Counted from the first letter of the stretch, positions 14,202 through 23,586 are shown. The stretch: 33,301 nt of DNA from Pelomonas sp. KK5 (GCF_001984095.1 NZ_LYVQ01000051.1:1-33301), one strand, 5' to 3'. Notes: generated by a model not told the origin, from the sequence alone. Numbers and translations are program-made.

Positions 14202-16598
14202 TCAGTTGCGGACGGGCTTGCCGGTCGACAACATGCCCATGATCCGTTCCTGGGTCTTCGGGTGCTCCAGCAGCCCGCAGAAGTGCTTGCGCTCCAGCGA
14301 CATCAGGTACTCCTCGGTCACCAGCGAGCCGGCCTCGACGTCGCCGCCGCAGACCACGTCGGCGATCAGCGCGGAGATGTGGAAGTCGTGCTGGCTGATG
14401 AAGCCACCGTCGCGCATATTGGCGAGCTGCGCCTTCACCGTCGCGATGCCCGAGCGGCCCGCCACCGGGAACACCGCCTTCAGCGGCGGACGGTAGCCGG
14501 AGTCGGCCATCGCCTTGACCTGGGCCGAGGCGACGAACAGCAGCTCGTCCTTGTTCGGCACGATCACGTCGCCGTCGATCAGTAAGCCCATCTTCTGCGC
14601 TTCCAGCGCCGAGGTGGCGACCTTGGCCGTGGCGGCCGAGGTGAAGCCGTCCTTGACGAAGGCGAAGATGTCCGCGTTGGCATTGCCGGCCGCGGCCATC
14701 TCGGCGGCACGGCGGGCGATATAGGTCAGGCCGCCGCCGCCGGGCAGCAGGCCCACGCCCACTTCCACCAGGCCGACATAGCTCTCCATGTGCGCCACGC
14801 GGCGCGCGCTGTAGACCGCCAGCTCGCAGCCGCCGCCCAGGGCCAGGCCGCGCACCGCCGACACCACCGGCACCTGCGCGTAGCGCACGCGCAGCATCAT
14901 GTCCTGCAGCTTCTTCTCCTCGGGCGCGATGCCCTTGGCGCCGGACTTCATGAACACCGGCATCAGCGACTCGAGGTTGGCGCCGGCCGAGAACACGTCG
15001 TCCGGCGACCAGATCACCAGGCCCTTGTACTTCGCCTCGGCAATCTCGACGGCCTTCAGCAGGCCGTCCGTCACCGTCGGCGAGATCAGGTGCAGCTTGG
15101 CGGTGATCGAGGCGATCAGCACCTCGCCATCCAGCGTCCAGACGCGCACTTCCTCGTTCTTGAACTCTTCGGTGCCGGCCTGCAGCGCGGGCACCGAGCC
15201 GTCGCCGACCAGCGCTTCCGGGAAGGCCTGGCGCTCGTACACCGGCAGCGCGGCGCGCGGCTTGAACTTGCCCTCGGCGGCGCTCCAGGAGCCGTCCTTC
15301 GAGTGCACGCCGCCGTTCTCGGCGACCGGGCCTTCGGTGACCCAGGCCGGCAGCGGGGCGCTGCTGAGCGTCTTGCCATCGGCGATGTCGGCGGCGATCC
15401 ACTCGGCCACCTGCTTCCAGCCTGCGGCCTGCCACAGTTCGAACGGCCCCTGCTGCGAACCGAAGCCCCAGCGCATCGCGAAGTCTATTTCTCGAGCGGT
15501 GTCGGCCACGTCCGCGAGGTGCACGGCGGCGTAGTGGAAGCCGTCGCGCAGGATGGCCCACAGGAACTGCGCCTGCGGGTTGGTCGATTCGCGCAGCAGC
15601 TTGATGCGGTCTGCTGCGGGCTTCTTTAGCATGCGGCCGACGATCTCGTCCGCCTTCTTGCCACCGGCCACGTATTCACCCGCGGCGAAGTCCAGGCGCT
15701 GGATGTCCTTGCCGACCTTCTTGTAGAAGCCGGCGCCGGCCTTCTGGCCCAGCGCGCCCTTCTCGATCAACGCAGCCAGCACCTTGGGCGTGGCGTACAT
15801 GCTGTAGAACGGATCGGCCTGCAGGTTGTCCTGCATGGTCTTCATCACGTGGGCCATCGTGTCCAGGCCCACCACGTCCGCCGTGCGGAAGGTGCCCGAC
15901 GAGGCGCGGCCCAGCTTCTTGCCGGTCAGGTCGTCGACGACGTCCACGCTCAGGCCGAACTTCTCGGCCTCGATCATCGTGGCCATCATGCCGGCGACGC
16001 CGATGCGGTTGGCGACGAAGTTCGGCGTGTCCTTGGCGCGCACGACGCCCTTGCCGACGCTGGTCGTCACGAAGGCTTCGAGCTTGTCCAGCACGTCGGC
16101 TTCGGTCGTTGGCGTGTTGATCAGCTCCACCAGGTACATGTAGCGCGGTGGGTTGAAGAAGTGGATGCCGCAGAAGCGCGGCTTGATGCTCTCCGGCAGC
16201 ACTTCGCTCAGCTTGGTGATCGACAGGCCCGAGGTGTTGGACGCGACGATGGCGTGCGGCGCGACGAAGGGCGCGATCTTCGTGTACAGATCGAGCTTCC
16301 AGTCCATGCGCTCGGCGATGGCCTCGATGATCAGGTCGCAGTCCTTCAGCAGTTCGAGGTGTTCCTCGTAGTTGGCCTGCTGGATCAGGGCGGCGTCGGC
16401 CACATTGCCGAGCGGCGCGGGCTTGAGCTTCTTCAGGCCTTCGATCGCCTTGCTGACGATGCCGTTCTTCGGGCCTTCCTTGGCCGGCAGGTCGAACAGG
16501 ACCACGGGCACCTTGACGTTGACCAGGTGCGCAGCGATCTGCGCACCCATCACGCCAGCGCCGAGCACGGCGACTTTGCGAACTTGGAATCGACTCAC
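14202..16598 (-). CDS. FadN-type 3-hydroxyacyl-CoA dehydrogenase / enoyl-CoA hydratase
   Basis: The protein is 798 aa and bifunctional. Domain order is dehydrogenase first, hydratase last, as in Bacillus FadN and opposite to E. coli FadB. The N-terminal NAD site is VAVLGAGVMGAQIA (GxGxxG at residues 13-18), with the catalytic-His region CGIHFFNPPRYMYLVE. The C-terminal crotonase domain keeps both hydratase glutamates, in GGGCELA and GLVEVGVGLLPGGGG, unlike the separate crotonase gene downstream. It performs the second and third steps of beta-oxidation. It lies 38 nt after the DUF2147 gene and 19 nt before the thiolase gene, so it is part of the same operon. Confidence 0.95.
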   Translation of the reverse strand: MSRFQVRKVAVLGAGVMGAQIAAHLVNVKVPVVLFDLPAKEGPKNGIVSKAIEGLKKLKPAPLGNVADAALIQQANYEEHLELLKDCDLIIEAIAERMDWKLDLYTKIAPFVAPHAIVASNTSGLSITKLSEVLPESIKPRFCGIHFFNPPRYMYLVELINTPTTEADVLDKLEAFVTTSVGKGVVRAKDTPNFVANRIGVAGMMATMIEAEKFGLSVDVVDDLTGKKLGRASSGTFRTADVVGLDTMAHVMKTMQDNLQADPFYSMYATPKVLAALIEKGALGQKAGAGFYKKVGKDIQRLDFAAGEYVAGGKKADEIVGRMLKKPAADRIKLLRESTNPQAQFLWAILRDGFHYAAVHLADVADTAREIDFAMRWGFGSQQGPFELWQAAGWKQVAEWIAADIADGKTLSSAPLPAWVTEGPVAENGGVHSKDGSWSAAEGKFKPRAALPVYERQAFPEALVGDGSVPALQAGTEEFKNEEVRVWTLDGEVLIASITAKLHLISPTVTDGLLKAVEIAEAKYKGLVIWSPDDVFSAGANLESLMPVFMKSGAKGIAPEEKKLQDMMLRVRYAQVPVVSAVRGLALGGGCELAVYSARRVAHMESYVGLVEVGVGLLPGGGGLTYIARRAAEMAAAGNANADIFAFVKDGFTSAATAKVATSALEAQKMGLLIDGDVIVPNKDELLFVASAQVKAMADSGYRPPLKAVFPVAGRSGIATVKAQLANMRDGGFISQHDFHISALIADVVCGGDVEAGSLVTEEYLMSLERKHFCGLLEHPKTQERIMGMLSTGKPVRN

Positions 16599-16636
16599 GG
16601 AACTTCTCCTTCGGTGATGTGTTTTTTACTCAGCGG

Positions 16637-17077
16637 TCACTCGGCCTTCTGCCACACCTGCGTGCGGTAGAGGAAGCCGATGTAGCCGCGCACGTTCAGC
16701 GTCTTGCCGCCGTCGGTGGACCACAGCTTGGTCTTGTAGGTCTTGCCGTTGGTGGGGTCGAGGATCTCGCCGCCACTCCATTGGGTCTTGTCATCGGCAT
16801 CGGGCTTGACGCCGCGGATGATGGTCAGGCCGACGATCGGCTTGTCCTTGCGATCGTCCTTGCACTGGTCGCACTTGTCGGCCTGCTTGGCGGGGTCGAG
16901 GATCTTCTCGATCGAGCCGGAGAGCACGCCGTCGTGTTCGGTGATGCGCACCAGCGACTTGGCCGTCTTGCCGTCGTCGTCGATGGTCTTCCACAGACCC
17001 ACCGGGCTGGCGGTCTGTGCGAATACGGCGTTAGCGGCGACGCACAGGGCGGCAGCCGTGATGAGCTTCATCTTCAT
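16637..17077 (-). CDS. DUF2147 exported protein
   Basis: The protein is 146 aa with a signal peptide (MKMKLITAAALCVAANAVFA, cleavage before QTASP). The mature part matches DUF2147 (COG4731): SPVGLWKTIDDDGKTAKSLVRI near the start, IVGLTIIRG, then GGEILDPTNGKTYKTKLW and LNVRGYIGFLYRTQVW at the end. Its molecular role is not known. Two cysteines (CDQC) could form a disulfide or bind metal. The ATG has GGGAG 7 nt upstream. It lies 14 nt after the acyl-CoA dehydrogenase gene and 38 nt before the FadN-type gene, so an exported protein of unknown role is embedded in a cytoplasmic fatty-acid operon. Confidence 0.9.
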   Translation of the reverse strand: MKMKLITAAALCVAANAVFAQTASPVGLWKTIDDDGKTAKSLVRITEHDGVLSGSIEKILDPAKQADKCDQCKDDRKDKPIVGLTIIRGVKPDADDKTQWSGGEILDPTNGKTYKTKLWSTDGGKTLNVRGYIGFLYRTQVWQKAE

Positions 17078-17091
17078 GCAGCGTCTCCCGA

Positions 17092-18882
17092 TCAGAACAG
17101 GGCTTCGTCCATTTCCATCAGCGTCGGCAGGCCGGTCCGCGCGGTGCGGATCAGCGAGGCCGTCTCGGGCAGCAGCTTGGCGAAGTAGAAGCGCGCGGTG
17201 GCCAGCTTGGCGATGTAGAACTTGTCGCCGCTGTTCTGCTTCTCCAGCGCCACCTTGGCCATGCGGGCGAAGAAATAGGCGAAGCACAGGTGGCCGACGA
17301 CGCGCAGGTAGTCCACCGCGGCGGCGCCCACTTCGTCGGGGTTCTGGAAGGCCTTCATGCCGATCTCGGTGGTCAGCTTGGTGACCTTGTCGCCGATGTC
17401 GGCCAGCGGGTTGATGAACTCCTGCATCGCCTCGCTGGTGCCCTCTTCCTCGACGAAGGCGGCGATCTTCTTGCCGAACTTCTTCAGCGTGGCGCCGTTG
17501 TTGCCCAGGATCTTGCGGCCCAGCAGGTCCAGCGACTGCACGGTGTTCGTGCCTTCGTAGGTCATGTTGATGCGGGCATCGCGGACGAACTGCTCGGCGC
17601 CGGTCTCGTGGATGTAGCCGTGGCCGCCGAACACCTGCATGCAGTGCGAGGTGGCGAGCCAGGCGTTGTCGGAGATGAAGGCCTTGACGATCGGGGTCAG
17701 CAGCGCGACTTCGTCCTCGGCTTCCTTGGCTTCGTCGGCATCGTCGGACGACAGCGCCTTGTCCAGCATCAGCGCCACGTACATGGACAGCGCGCGGCCG
17801 CCTTCGGCGTAGGCGCGGGCGGTCAGCAGCATCTTGCGCACGTCGGGGTGCACGATGATGGGGTCGGCCGGCTGGCTCGGCACCTTGGGGCCGGACAGCG
17901 CGCGCATCTGGATGCGGTCCTTGGCGTAGGCCACGGCGTTCTGGTAGGCCACTTCGGTCAGGCCCAGCGACTGGTTGCCCACGCCCAGGCGTGCGGCGTT
18001 CATCATCACGAACATCGCGGCCAGGCCCTTGTTCGGCTGGCCCACCAGCGTGCCGACGGCGCCGTCCAGCGTGATCTGGCAGGTCGAGTTGGCGTGGATG
18101 CCCATCTTGTGCTCGAGGCCCGTGCAGAAGACCGGGTTGCGATCGCCCAGCGAACCGTCGGCCTTGACCGCGAACTTCGGCACGACGAACAGCGAGATGC
18201 CCTTGGAGCCCGCGGGCGCATCGGGCAGGCGGGCCAGCACCAGGTGGACGATGTTGTCCACCATGTCGTGCTCGCCGGCCGAGATGAAGATCTTCGAGCC
18301 GGTGATCTTGTAGCTGCCGTCGGCCTGCGGTTCGGCCTTGGTGCGCAGCAGGCCCAGGTCGGTGCCGCAGTGCGGCTCGGTCAGGCACATCGTGCCGGTC
18401 CATTCGCCGCTGGTCAGCTTGGGCAGGTAGGTCTTCTTCTGCTCGTCGGTGCCGTGGGCATGCAGCGCTTCATAGGCGCCGTGCGACAGGCCGGGGTACA
18501 TGGTCCAGGCCTGGTTGGCCGAGTTCAGCATCTCGTAGAGCGCCTGGTTCAGCACCACCGGCAGGCCCTGGCCGCCGTAGTCCGGGTCGCAGCCCAGCGC
18601 GGGCCAGCCGCCTTCCACGTACTGCGCATAGGCTTCCTTGAAGCCCTTGGGCGGCTTGACCTCATGGGTGGCCTTGTCCAGCGTGCAGCCTTCCAGGTCG
18701 CCGCTCAGGTTGATCGGGGCGATCACTTCGGCGGCGAACTTGCCGCCCTCTTCCAGCACGGCGTTGATCGTGTCGGCATCCACGTCGGCATGCGCCGGCA
18801 GTTGCTTGAGCTCGTCGACGGCGCCCAGCACTTCGTGGAGGACGAATTGCATGTCGCGCAGCGGCGGGGTGTACAAGGGCAT
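17092..18882 (-). CDS. Acyl-CoA dehydrogenase with C-terminal extension domain
   Basis: The protein is 596 aa, longer than ordinary acyl-CoA dehydrogenases (about 380-400 aa). It belongs to the long group with an added C-terminal domain that includes DmdC-like enzymes. It introduces the double bond into acyl-CoA, the first beta-oxidation step, using FAD. Visible features are CLTEPHCGTDLGLL, the flavin-contact segment SKIFISAGEHDM, CMQVFGGHGYIHETG and MTYEGTNTVQSLDLLGRK with the catalytic Glu in YEGT. The ATG at 18882 has AGGAG 6 nt upstream; an upstream in-frame start is not supported. It starts 53 nt after the TetR stop. Chain-length preference cannot be read from the sequence. Confidence 0.94.
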   Translation of the reverse strand: MPLYTPPLRDMQFVLHEVLGAVDELKQLPAHADVDADTINAVLEEGGKFAAEVIAPINLSGDLEGCTLDKATHEVKPPKGFKEAYAQYVEGGWPALGCDPDYGGQGLPVVLNQALYEMLNSANQAWTMYPGLSHGAYEALHAHGTDEQKKTYLPKLTSGEWTGTMCLTEPHCGTDLGLLRTKAEPQADGSYKITGSKIFISAGEHDMVDNIVHLVLARLPDAPAGSKGISLFVVPKFAVKADGSLGDRNPVFCTGLEHKMGIHANSTCQITLDGAVGTLVGQPNKGLAAMFVMMNAARLGVGNQSLGLTEVAYQNAVAYAKDRIQMRALSGPKVPSQPADPIIVHPDVRKMLLTARAYAEGGRALSMYVALMLDKALSSDDADEAKEAEDEVALLTPIVKAFISDNAWLATSHCMQVFGGHGYIHETGAEQFVRDARINMTYEGTNTVQSLDLLGRKILGNNGATLKKFGKKIAAFVEEEGTSEAMQEFINPLADIGDKVTKLTTEIGMKAFQNPDEVGAAAVDYLRVVGHLCFAYFFARMAKVALEKQNSGDKFYIAKLATARFYFAKLLPETASLIRTARTGLPTLMEMDEALF

Positions 18883-18935
18883 GGCGGTCTCCTGGAATCT
18901 GAAGGAGTGGATGGAGGGGAAGGGAAGGAAAAGAC

Positions 18936-19622
18936 TCAAGGAGCCGTGCGGCGATGCTGGGCATCGGCCGCGCGGCCTTCGGGTGTCGCGTAGTACTCGA
19001 CCATGCGCTCGAAGCCCGTGCCGGCGCGCGGCACGGCGCCGGGCGTGCGCATGAAGCGGGCATCGTGGTGCAGCGAGAGGATCAGGCCGTGCAGTTCGAA
19101 CAGCACCTGCTCGACGTCGGTATCGACGCGCAGGTGGCCGACTTCCTTGGCCAGCACGATCGCGCGGCTCAGCGCCGAATGCCAGGCATGGACCATTGCC
19201 ACCAGCGCGTCGCGCACCGGGCCGGGCCGGTCGTCGAACTCGACGGCGCCGCTGATGTAGATGCAGCCGGAGTCGATCTCCTGCGAGACGCGGTGCACCC
19301 AGCGCTCGTACAGCGCGCGCAGCCGCGGCAGGCCGCGGGTCTCGCCGATGGCGGTGAAGAAGACCTCTTCCTCGAAGCGGCGGTGGTATTCGGTGACGAC
19401 GGCAATCTGCAGTTCCTCGCGCGAGCCGAAATGGGCGAACACACCGGACTTGCTCATCTTGGTCACGTCCGCCAGCGCGCCGATCGACAAGCCTTCAAGG
19501 CCCATGTGCGAGGCCAGCGCCAGCGCGGCGTCGAGGATCACCGAGCGGGTCTGCTGGCCCTTCTGCAGCGAGCGCGTGGCGCGGGCCGGCTTGGGCGGGA
19601 TGTCGACGGTGGATGCGGTCAC
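18936..19622 (-). CDS. TetR-family regulator of the beta-oxidation operon
   Basis: The protein is 228 aa. The N-terminal helix-turn-helix is clear: TRSVILDAALALASHMGLEGLSIGALADVTKMSKSGVFAHFGSREEL spans about residues 25-71. The C-terminal part is a ligand-binding helical domain, and the gene leads the acyl-CoA dehydrogenase operon. In beta-proteobacteria TetR regulators such as FadP control fatty-acid use, with acyl-CoA as the usual effector; that role here is inference. The start is a GTG at 19622 with no good ribosome-binding site. No other start upstream of the DNA-binding domain is available. A dyad in its promoter suggests self-repression. Confidence 0.88.
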   Translation of the reverse strand: MTASTVDIPPKPARATRSLQKGQQTRSVILDAALALASHMGLEGLSIGALADVTKMSKSGVFAHFGSREELQIAVVTEYHRRFEEEVFFTAIGETRGLPRLRALYERWVHRVSQEIDSGCIYISGAVEFDDRPGPVRDALVAMVHAWHSALSRAIVLAKEVGHLRVDTDVEQVLFELHGLILSLHHDARFMRTPGAVPRAGTGFERMVEYYATPEGRAADAQHRRTAP

Positions 19623-19654
19623 GTTGTCGTCGCTTGAGGACTGGAGTGGCGCGC

Positions 19655-19684
19655 ATAATAAAACGAACGGTCGTGCTTTTTTAA
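19655..19684 (-). promoter_or_regulatory. Candidate tetR promoter with embedded operator
   Basis: On the minus strand a TATTAT box (19660-19655) is preceded, 18 nt away, by a weak TTAAAA box (19684-19679). Between them lies an imperfect palindrome, ACGAAC-GGTCGT on the plus strand (19663-19674), with half-sites matching at 5 of 6 positions. A dyad between -35 and -10 is a standard TetR-repressor layout. Confidence 0.5.
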
Positions 19685-19771
19685 GAATTTTTTGTGTCGC
19701 CTTCGATTCGGTGACAAGTCGATGAATCGCTCACCGCCATGAGGGTTAGCCCTGATGATTCCGCTTAAAGC

Positions 19772-19801
19772 TTGAGTTAGCGCGCACTATTGAAGTAATC
19801 T
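19772..19801 (+). promoter_or_regulatory. Weak candidate promoter for the HNH gene
   Basis: TTGAGT (19772-19777) and TAATCT (19796-19801) are separated by 18 nt. Matches to consensus are moderate. It would give a very short leader before the GTG start at 19825. Confidence 0.3.
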
Positions 19802-19824
19802 CCGCAGCTTAGGAGGTCAACGCT

Positions 19825-20382
19825 GTGGACGTGCTTCAACTGGACGTCTCTGGCAGGCCGCAAGCCTGGATCACGACCCGTGAAGCCGCCGTGATCTATG
19901 CCAGCGACGGCATTGCCTGGACGCTTGGAGATCCTTGCCAGACGCTGCGGGGCGGCCTGCAGCGCCGCACCGGCATGCAGTCGCGCATCGAGGTGCACCC
20001 GATCGTCGCGGTGCGCGGCGCGGTGCCGAGCCGCGCCTGGCGCCAGGCGCCCGCGCTGTCCAACGGCAAGCTCTTCGTGCGCGACCGCCACGTCTGCGCC
20101 TACTGCGGCCACACGCACGCGGTGGACGACCTGACCCGCGAGCACATCCTGCCCACCTCCCGAGGCGGGCTCGACACCTGGATGAACTGCATCACCGCCT
20201 GCCGCGGCTGCAACGGCCGCAAGGGCAGCCGGCTGCCGGAGGAGGCGAACATGAGCCTGCTCTACCTGCCCTATGTGCCGAGCCTGCACGAGGACATGAT
20301 CCTGCGCGGGCGGCGGATCCTGGCGGACCAGATGGAATTCCTGCTGGCGAGCGTGCCGAAATCGAGCCGGCTGCACGGTTAG
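19825..20382 (+). CDS. HNH endonuclease family protein
   Basis: The protein is 185 aa. The HNH nuclease motif is at about residues 90-140: zinc cysteines CAYC, the central REHILPTSRGG with its His, the WMNCITACRGCNGRKG block with the Asn and the second CxxC pair. Such proteins bind zinc and cut DNA, but many chromosomal HNH proteins of this size have no known target. The GTG start is supported by a near-perfect AGGAGG 8 nt upstream. It stands alone, divergent from the TetR gene, with no restriction, methylase or phage neighbour, so a housekeeping role is as likely as defence. Confidence 0.88.
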   Translation: MDVLQLDVSGRPQAWITTREAAVIYASDGIAWTLGDPCQTLRGGLQRRTGMQSRIEVHPIVAVRGAVPSRAWRQAPALSNGKLFVRDRHVCAYCGHTHAVDDLTREHILPTSRGGLDTWMNCITACRGCNGRKGSRLPEEANMSLLYLPYVPSLHEDMILRGRRILADQMEFLLASVPKSSRLHG

Positions 20383-20507
20383 CGTGAGCTTTTGCGCTGG
20401 ATTGCTGCGGGGTAAAGCCGCCGCCGCATAGCCTTGAGCCAGTCAACCTCGGCACAATGTCGATCGTTGCTCGCACAAAACGCGCGTGCACTCGAGGAGT
20501 TCCCATC

Positions 20508-20987
20508 ATGTTCAAGAAGCTGTTGATCGTCGCCACCGTGGCCGCCCTGTCCGCCTGCGCGACCAGCAATCCAGACGTCGTCCATTACCGCGACACCCAG
20601 CAGATGGGCATCGTGCAGGACGCCACCGTCCTGTCCATCCGCCCGGTCACCGTCGACGGCTCGCAGAGCGGCGCGGGCGTCGTCGGCGGCGCCATGATCG
20701 GCTCGGTCGCCGGTGGCGGCGTCGGCGGCAACTGGCGTGACCGCCAGGCCGGCAGCGTCGTCGGCCTGATCGCCGGCGCGCTGATCGGCAATGCCGTCGA
20801 GCGCAGCGCCACCCGCCAGGAAGCCTATGAGATCGTCGTGCAGCTGCGCAACGGCGAGCGCCGCTCGATCATCCAGGCCCGCGGCGAAGAGTCCTTCAAC
20901 GCCGGCGATCCGGTGGTGCTGACCACCACCGCCGGCCGTACCCGCGTCTCGCGCGCGCCGTCCGTGGTCGCCGCGCCGAAGAGCTGA
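20508..20987 (+). CDS. Glycine-zipper outer-membrane lipoprotein (SlyB-like)
   Basis: The protein is 159 aa. It has a lipoprotein signal peptide ending in the lipobox LSAC, with Cys17 as the lipidation site (MFKKLLIVATVAALSAC). Residues about 55-100 form a glycine-zipper membrane-associated region (GAGVVGGAMIGSVAGGGVGG and VVGLIAGALIGNAV). The remaining C-terminal part is a small beta-rich domain (YEIVVQLRNGERRSII). This is the SlyB/Pcp architecture seen in envelope-integrity lipoproteins. The ATG has GAGGAG 8 nt upstream. It is convergent with the MFS gene and their stop codons lie in one palindrome. The function is inferred from family only. Confidence 0.9.
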   Translation: MFKKLLIVATVAALSACATSNPDVVHYRDTQQMGIVQDATVLSIRPVTVDGSQSGAGVVGGAMIGSVAGGGVGGNWRDRQAGSVVGLIAGALIGNAVERSATRQEAYEIVVQLRNGERRSIIQARGEESFNAGDPVVLTTTAGRTRVSRAPSVVAAPKS

Positions 20988-21015
20988 TCGATCGATCAGG
21001 CCGCAGCAGCGGCCT
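20985..21015. terminator. Palindrome and hairpin at convergent gene ends
   Basis: A perfect 14-bp palindrome (TGATCGATCGATCA, 20985-20998) contains the stop codons of both convergent genes. It abuts a 7-bp stem with a 4-nt loop (20998-21004 with 21009-21015) in the 3' end of the MFS gene. No T-run follows, so termination is uncertain. Confidence 0.4.
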
Positions 21016-22219
21016 GCATGCGTTCACGCCGGCGCAGCCGCCGCGTGAACGCCAGCGACACCAGCAGCAGCCCGGCCGCGCCGGCGCTGAACAGCCAGGG
21101 CGTGCCGATGCGCCCGACCAACTGGCCCGACAGGGCCACCCCGGTCGACTGCCCCAGGAAGAAGCAGGACGCGAACGAGGCTACCGCCGCCCCGCGCCGC
21201 GCGGGCGCCATCTGGGTGGCGTTGAGCTGCAGCGTGTTGTGCATCATGTAGAAGCCCAGGCCCGTGGCCAGCGCCACCGGCAGCGCCAGCAGCCATGAGG
21301 GCGTCAGCGCCATCGTCACCAGCGCGGCCACCATCAGCAGCCCGCCGCCCAGCGCCAGCCCGCTCTCGCCCAAGGCGCCCACCAGCCGCCGCGCCGCCAT
21401 CGCATAGATAAAACCGCCGGCGCCGAACAGCATCACCACCAGGCCCGCAGCCGACAGCGACAGCCCCAGCCGCTCGTGCAGGTGCGTGGCGAAGAAGGCG
21501 AACGGCCCGTACAGGCAGACGCCCTCCAGGTAGACGGTCAGCAGGATCATCCGCGCCCAGGGCTGCGCGAGCACATGGCCGAAGTCATCCACGATGCGCG
21601 CCAGTGCCGAGCCGCCCTCCCCCGCGCGCTGCAGCCGCGCCCGCGCCGGCAGGCGCCGGTCGATGGTGAACAGCGCCAGCGCAATGCAGGCGAAGAACAC
21701 GGTCAGCAGCACATAGGGCACGCGCCAGCTCAAGTGGTCCGCCGCGAAACCGCCCAGCGCCACGCCGGCCGAGAGCCCGACGATCTGCCCGATCAGGAAG
21801 CGCGCCAGCACCGGCTGCCGCTCGGCGTAGTCCACCACATCGCCGATCCAGGCCATCGACAGCGGAATGATCGCCGCCGCCGTCATGCCCGCCAGCAGCC
21901 GTGCCAGGCGCAGTTCCGCGAAACCCGGCGCCAGCGCGCACAGCAGCGAGGCCAGCGTGCAGGCCACCGTCGCGCAGGCAATCACCCGGTATTTGCCGAA
22001 GCGGTCGCCCAGCGGGCCGAACATCAGCTGCGCCAGGCCGTAGGCGATCGCGAACAGGCTGATCACCTGTGCCGCCTCGCCGACACCAATGCCGAACTCG
22101 CGCGCCAGCCGCGGCAGCAGCGGGTCGTTGATGCGCAAGGCCACGCCGCTGCCGAAGGCGGCGAGCGAGAGGCAGACGATGGCGCCGCGCGGCAGCGGCG
22201 TTTGCGGTTCTTCCTGCAT
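20996..22219 (-). CDS. MFS transporter
   Basis: The protein is 407 aa with about twelve hydrophobic spans, the size of a typical major-facilitator exporter. The first-loop signature is present as MFGPLGDRFGKYRVI between helices 2 and 3, and helix 5 carries a motif-C-like LIGQIVGLSAGVALGG. It resembles Bcr/CflA-type and arabinose-efflux-like drug:proton antiporters. The substrate is not determinable from the sequence. The C-terminus ends in RRLRRRERMQAAAAA. It is convergent with the lipoprotein gene and 24 nt upstream of its start lies the end of the small zinc-ribbon gene, on the same strand, so the two may be cotranscribed. Confidence 0.9.
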   Translation of the reverse strand: MQEEPQTPLPRGAIVCLSLAAFGSGVALRINDPLLPRLAREFGIGVGEAAQVISLFAIAYGLAQLMFGPLGDRFGKYRVIACATVACTLASLLCALAPGFAELRLARLLAGMTAAAIIPLSMAWIGDVVDYAERQPVLARFLIGQIVGLSAGVALGGFAADHLSWRVPYVLLTVFFACIALALFTIDRRLPARARLQRAGEGGSALARIVDDFGHVLAQPWARMILLTVYLEGVCLYGPFAFFATHLHERLGLSLSAAGLVVMLFGAGGFIYAMAARRLVGALGESGLALGGGLLMVAALVTMALTPSWLLALPVALATGLGFYMMHNTLQLNATQMAPARRGAAVASFASCFFLGQSTGVALSGQLVGRIGTPWLFSAGAAGLLLVSLAFTRRLRRRERMQAAAAA

Positions 22220-22243
22220 GCGCCGCAGGATAGCGGCGCGAGG

Positions 22244-22555
22244 CTATTTGGTCTTCGGGCGGATCATGGTCCGCTGGAACCAGGCCTCGTTCATCTTCAT
22301 CAGGAAGTTCGGATGGATGGGGAAGCCCGACTTGTCACCCAGCACCGCCTCGGCGCCGCAGTGCGGGCACATCGCCGTCTGCTTGGCCACCGCCACCGGG
22401 TCGTTCATCTGCTCCAGCGTATCCAGCCCGAGCCAGCCGACGATCTCCTCCGGCCGGAATATCTCCATGCAGTTGCAGCAGCCGCAGCGCTTGCTGTCGT
22501 GGAGCTGCGCGTAGTTGTTGGTGAGGTAGCGGTAGGCCGCGAGCAGCTCGTTCAT
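22244..22555 (-). CDS. Small conserved zinc-ribbon-like protein
   Basis: The protein is 103 aa and not assigned to a named family here. It contains two cysteine clusters: CGCCNC (about residues 24-29) and CPHC (about residues 63-66), spaced as in a zinc ribbon. The N-terminus MNELLAAYRYLTNNY is helical and the C-terminus ends in a basic RPKTK tail. No signal peptide, so cytoplasmic. The ATG has GAGG 5 nt upstream. It is divergent from the beta-lactamase gene and upstream of the MFS gene on the same strand. A role in nucleic-acid or protein binding is only suggested by the zinc motif. Confidence 0.75.
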   Translation of the reverse strand: MNELLAAYRYLTNNYAQLHDSKRCGCCNCMEIFRPEEIVGWLGLDTLEQMNDPVAVAKQTAMCPHCGAEAVLGDKSGFPIHPNFLMKMNEAWFQRTMIRPKTK

Positions 22556-22631
22556 GGATCCCTCGGCGCCGTGCATCGGCGGTGTTTTCGAGTGGAAACG
22601 ATTGCGACACTCCGGTCAAGTTGGGCGTTAG

Positions 22632-23465
<834 letters not shown>

Positions 23466-23500
23466 CTCTCCTTCCACCCAAATCAGGCCGAAGTTCTCAC

Positions 23501-23529
23501 TTGTACGGCTGAAGTCAAGCTCCTAATAT
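23501..23529 (+). promoter_or_regulatory. Candidate sigma-70 promoter of the sugar operon
   Basis: TTGTAC (23501-23506) and TAATAT (23524-23529) are separated by exactly 17 nt, in the gap before the ROK regulator gene. The short inverted copies ACTT and AAGT flanking the -35 region might form an operator for the ROK protein. Confidence 0.45.
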
Positions 23530-23586
23530 CCGCGCCACGCCGCCATCCAGAGCGGTGACGAACAACCAGGCAGGAGACAGGACCTG

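Noticed and set aside
16637-18403. A 588-codon minus-strand frame ending with the DUF2147 protein
   Set aside because: Only the last 146 codons are a real gene, with a signal peptide and ribosome-binding site at 17077. The upstream part is the wrong frame of the acyl-CoA dehydrogenase gene.
19825-20382. HNH endonuclease as part of a defence island or mobile element
   Set aside because: There is no restriction, methylase, phage, integrase or toxin gene beside it and composition matches the neighbours; it stands alone between metabolic and envelope genes.
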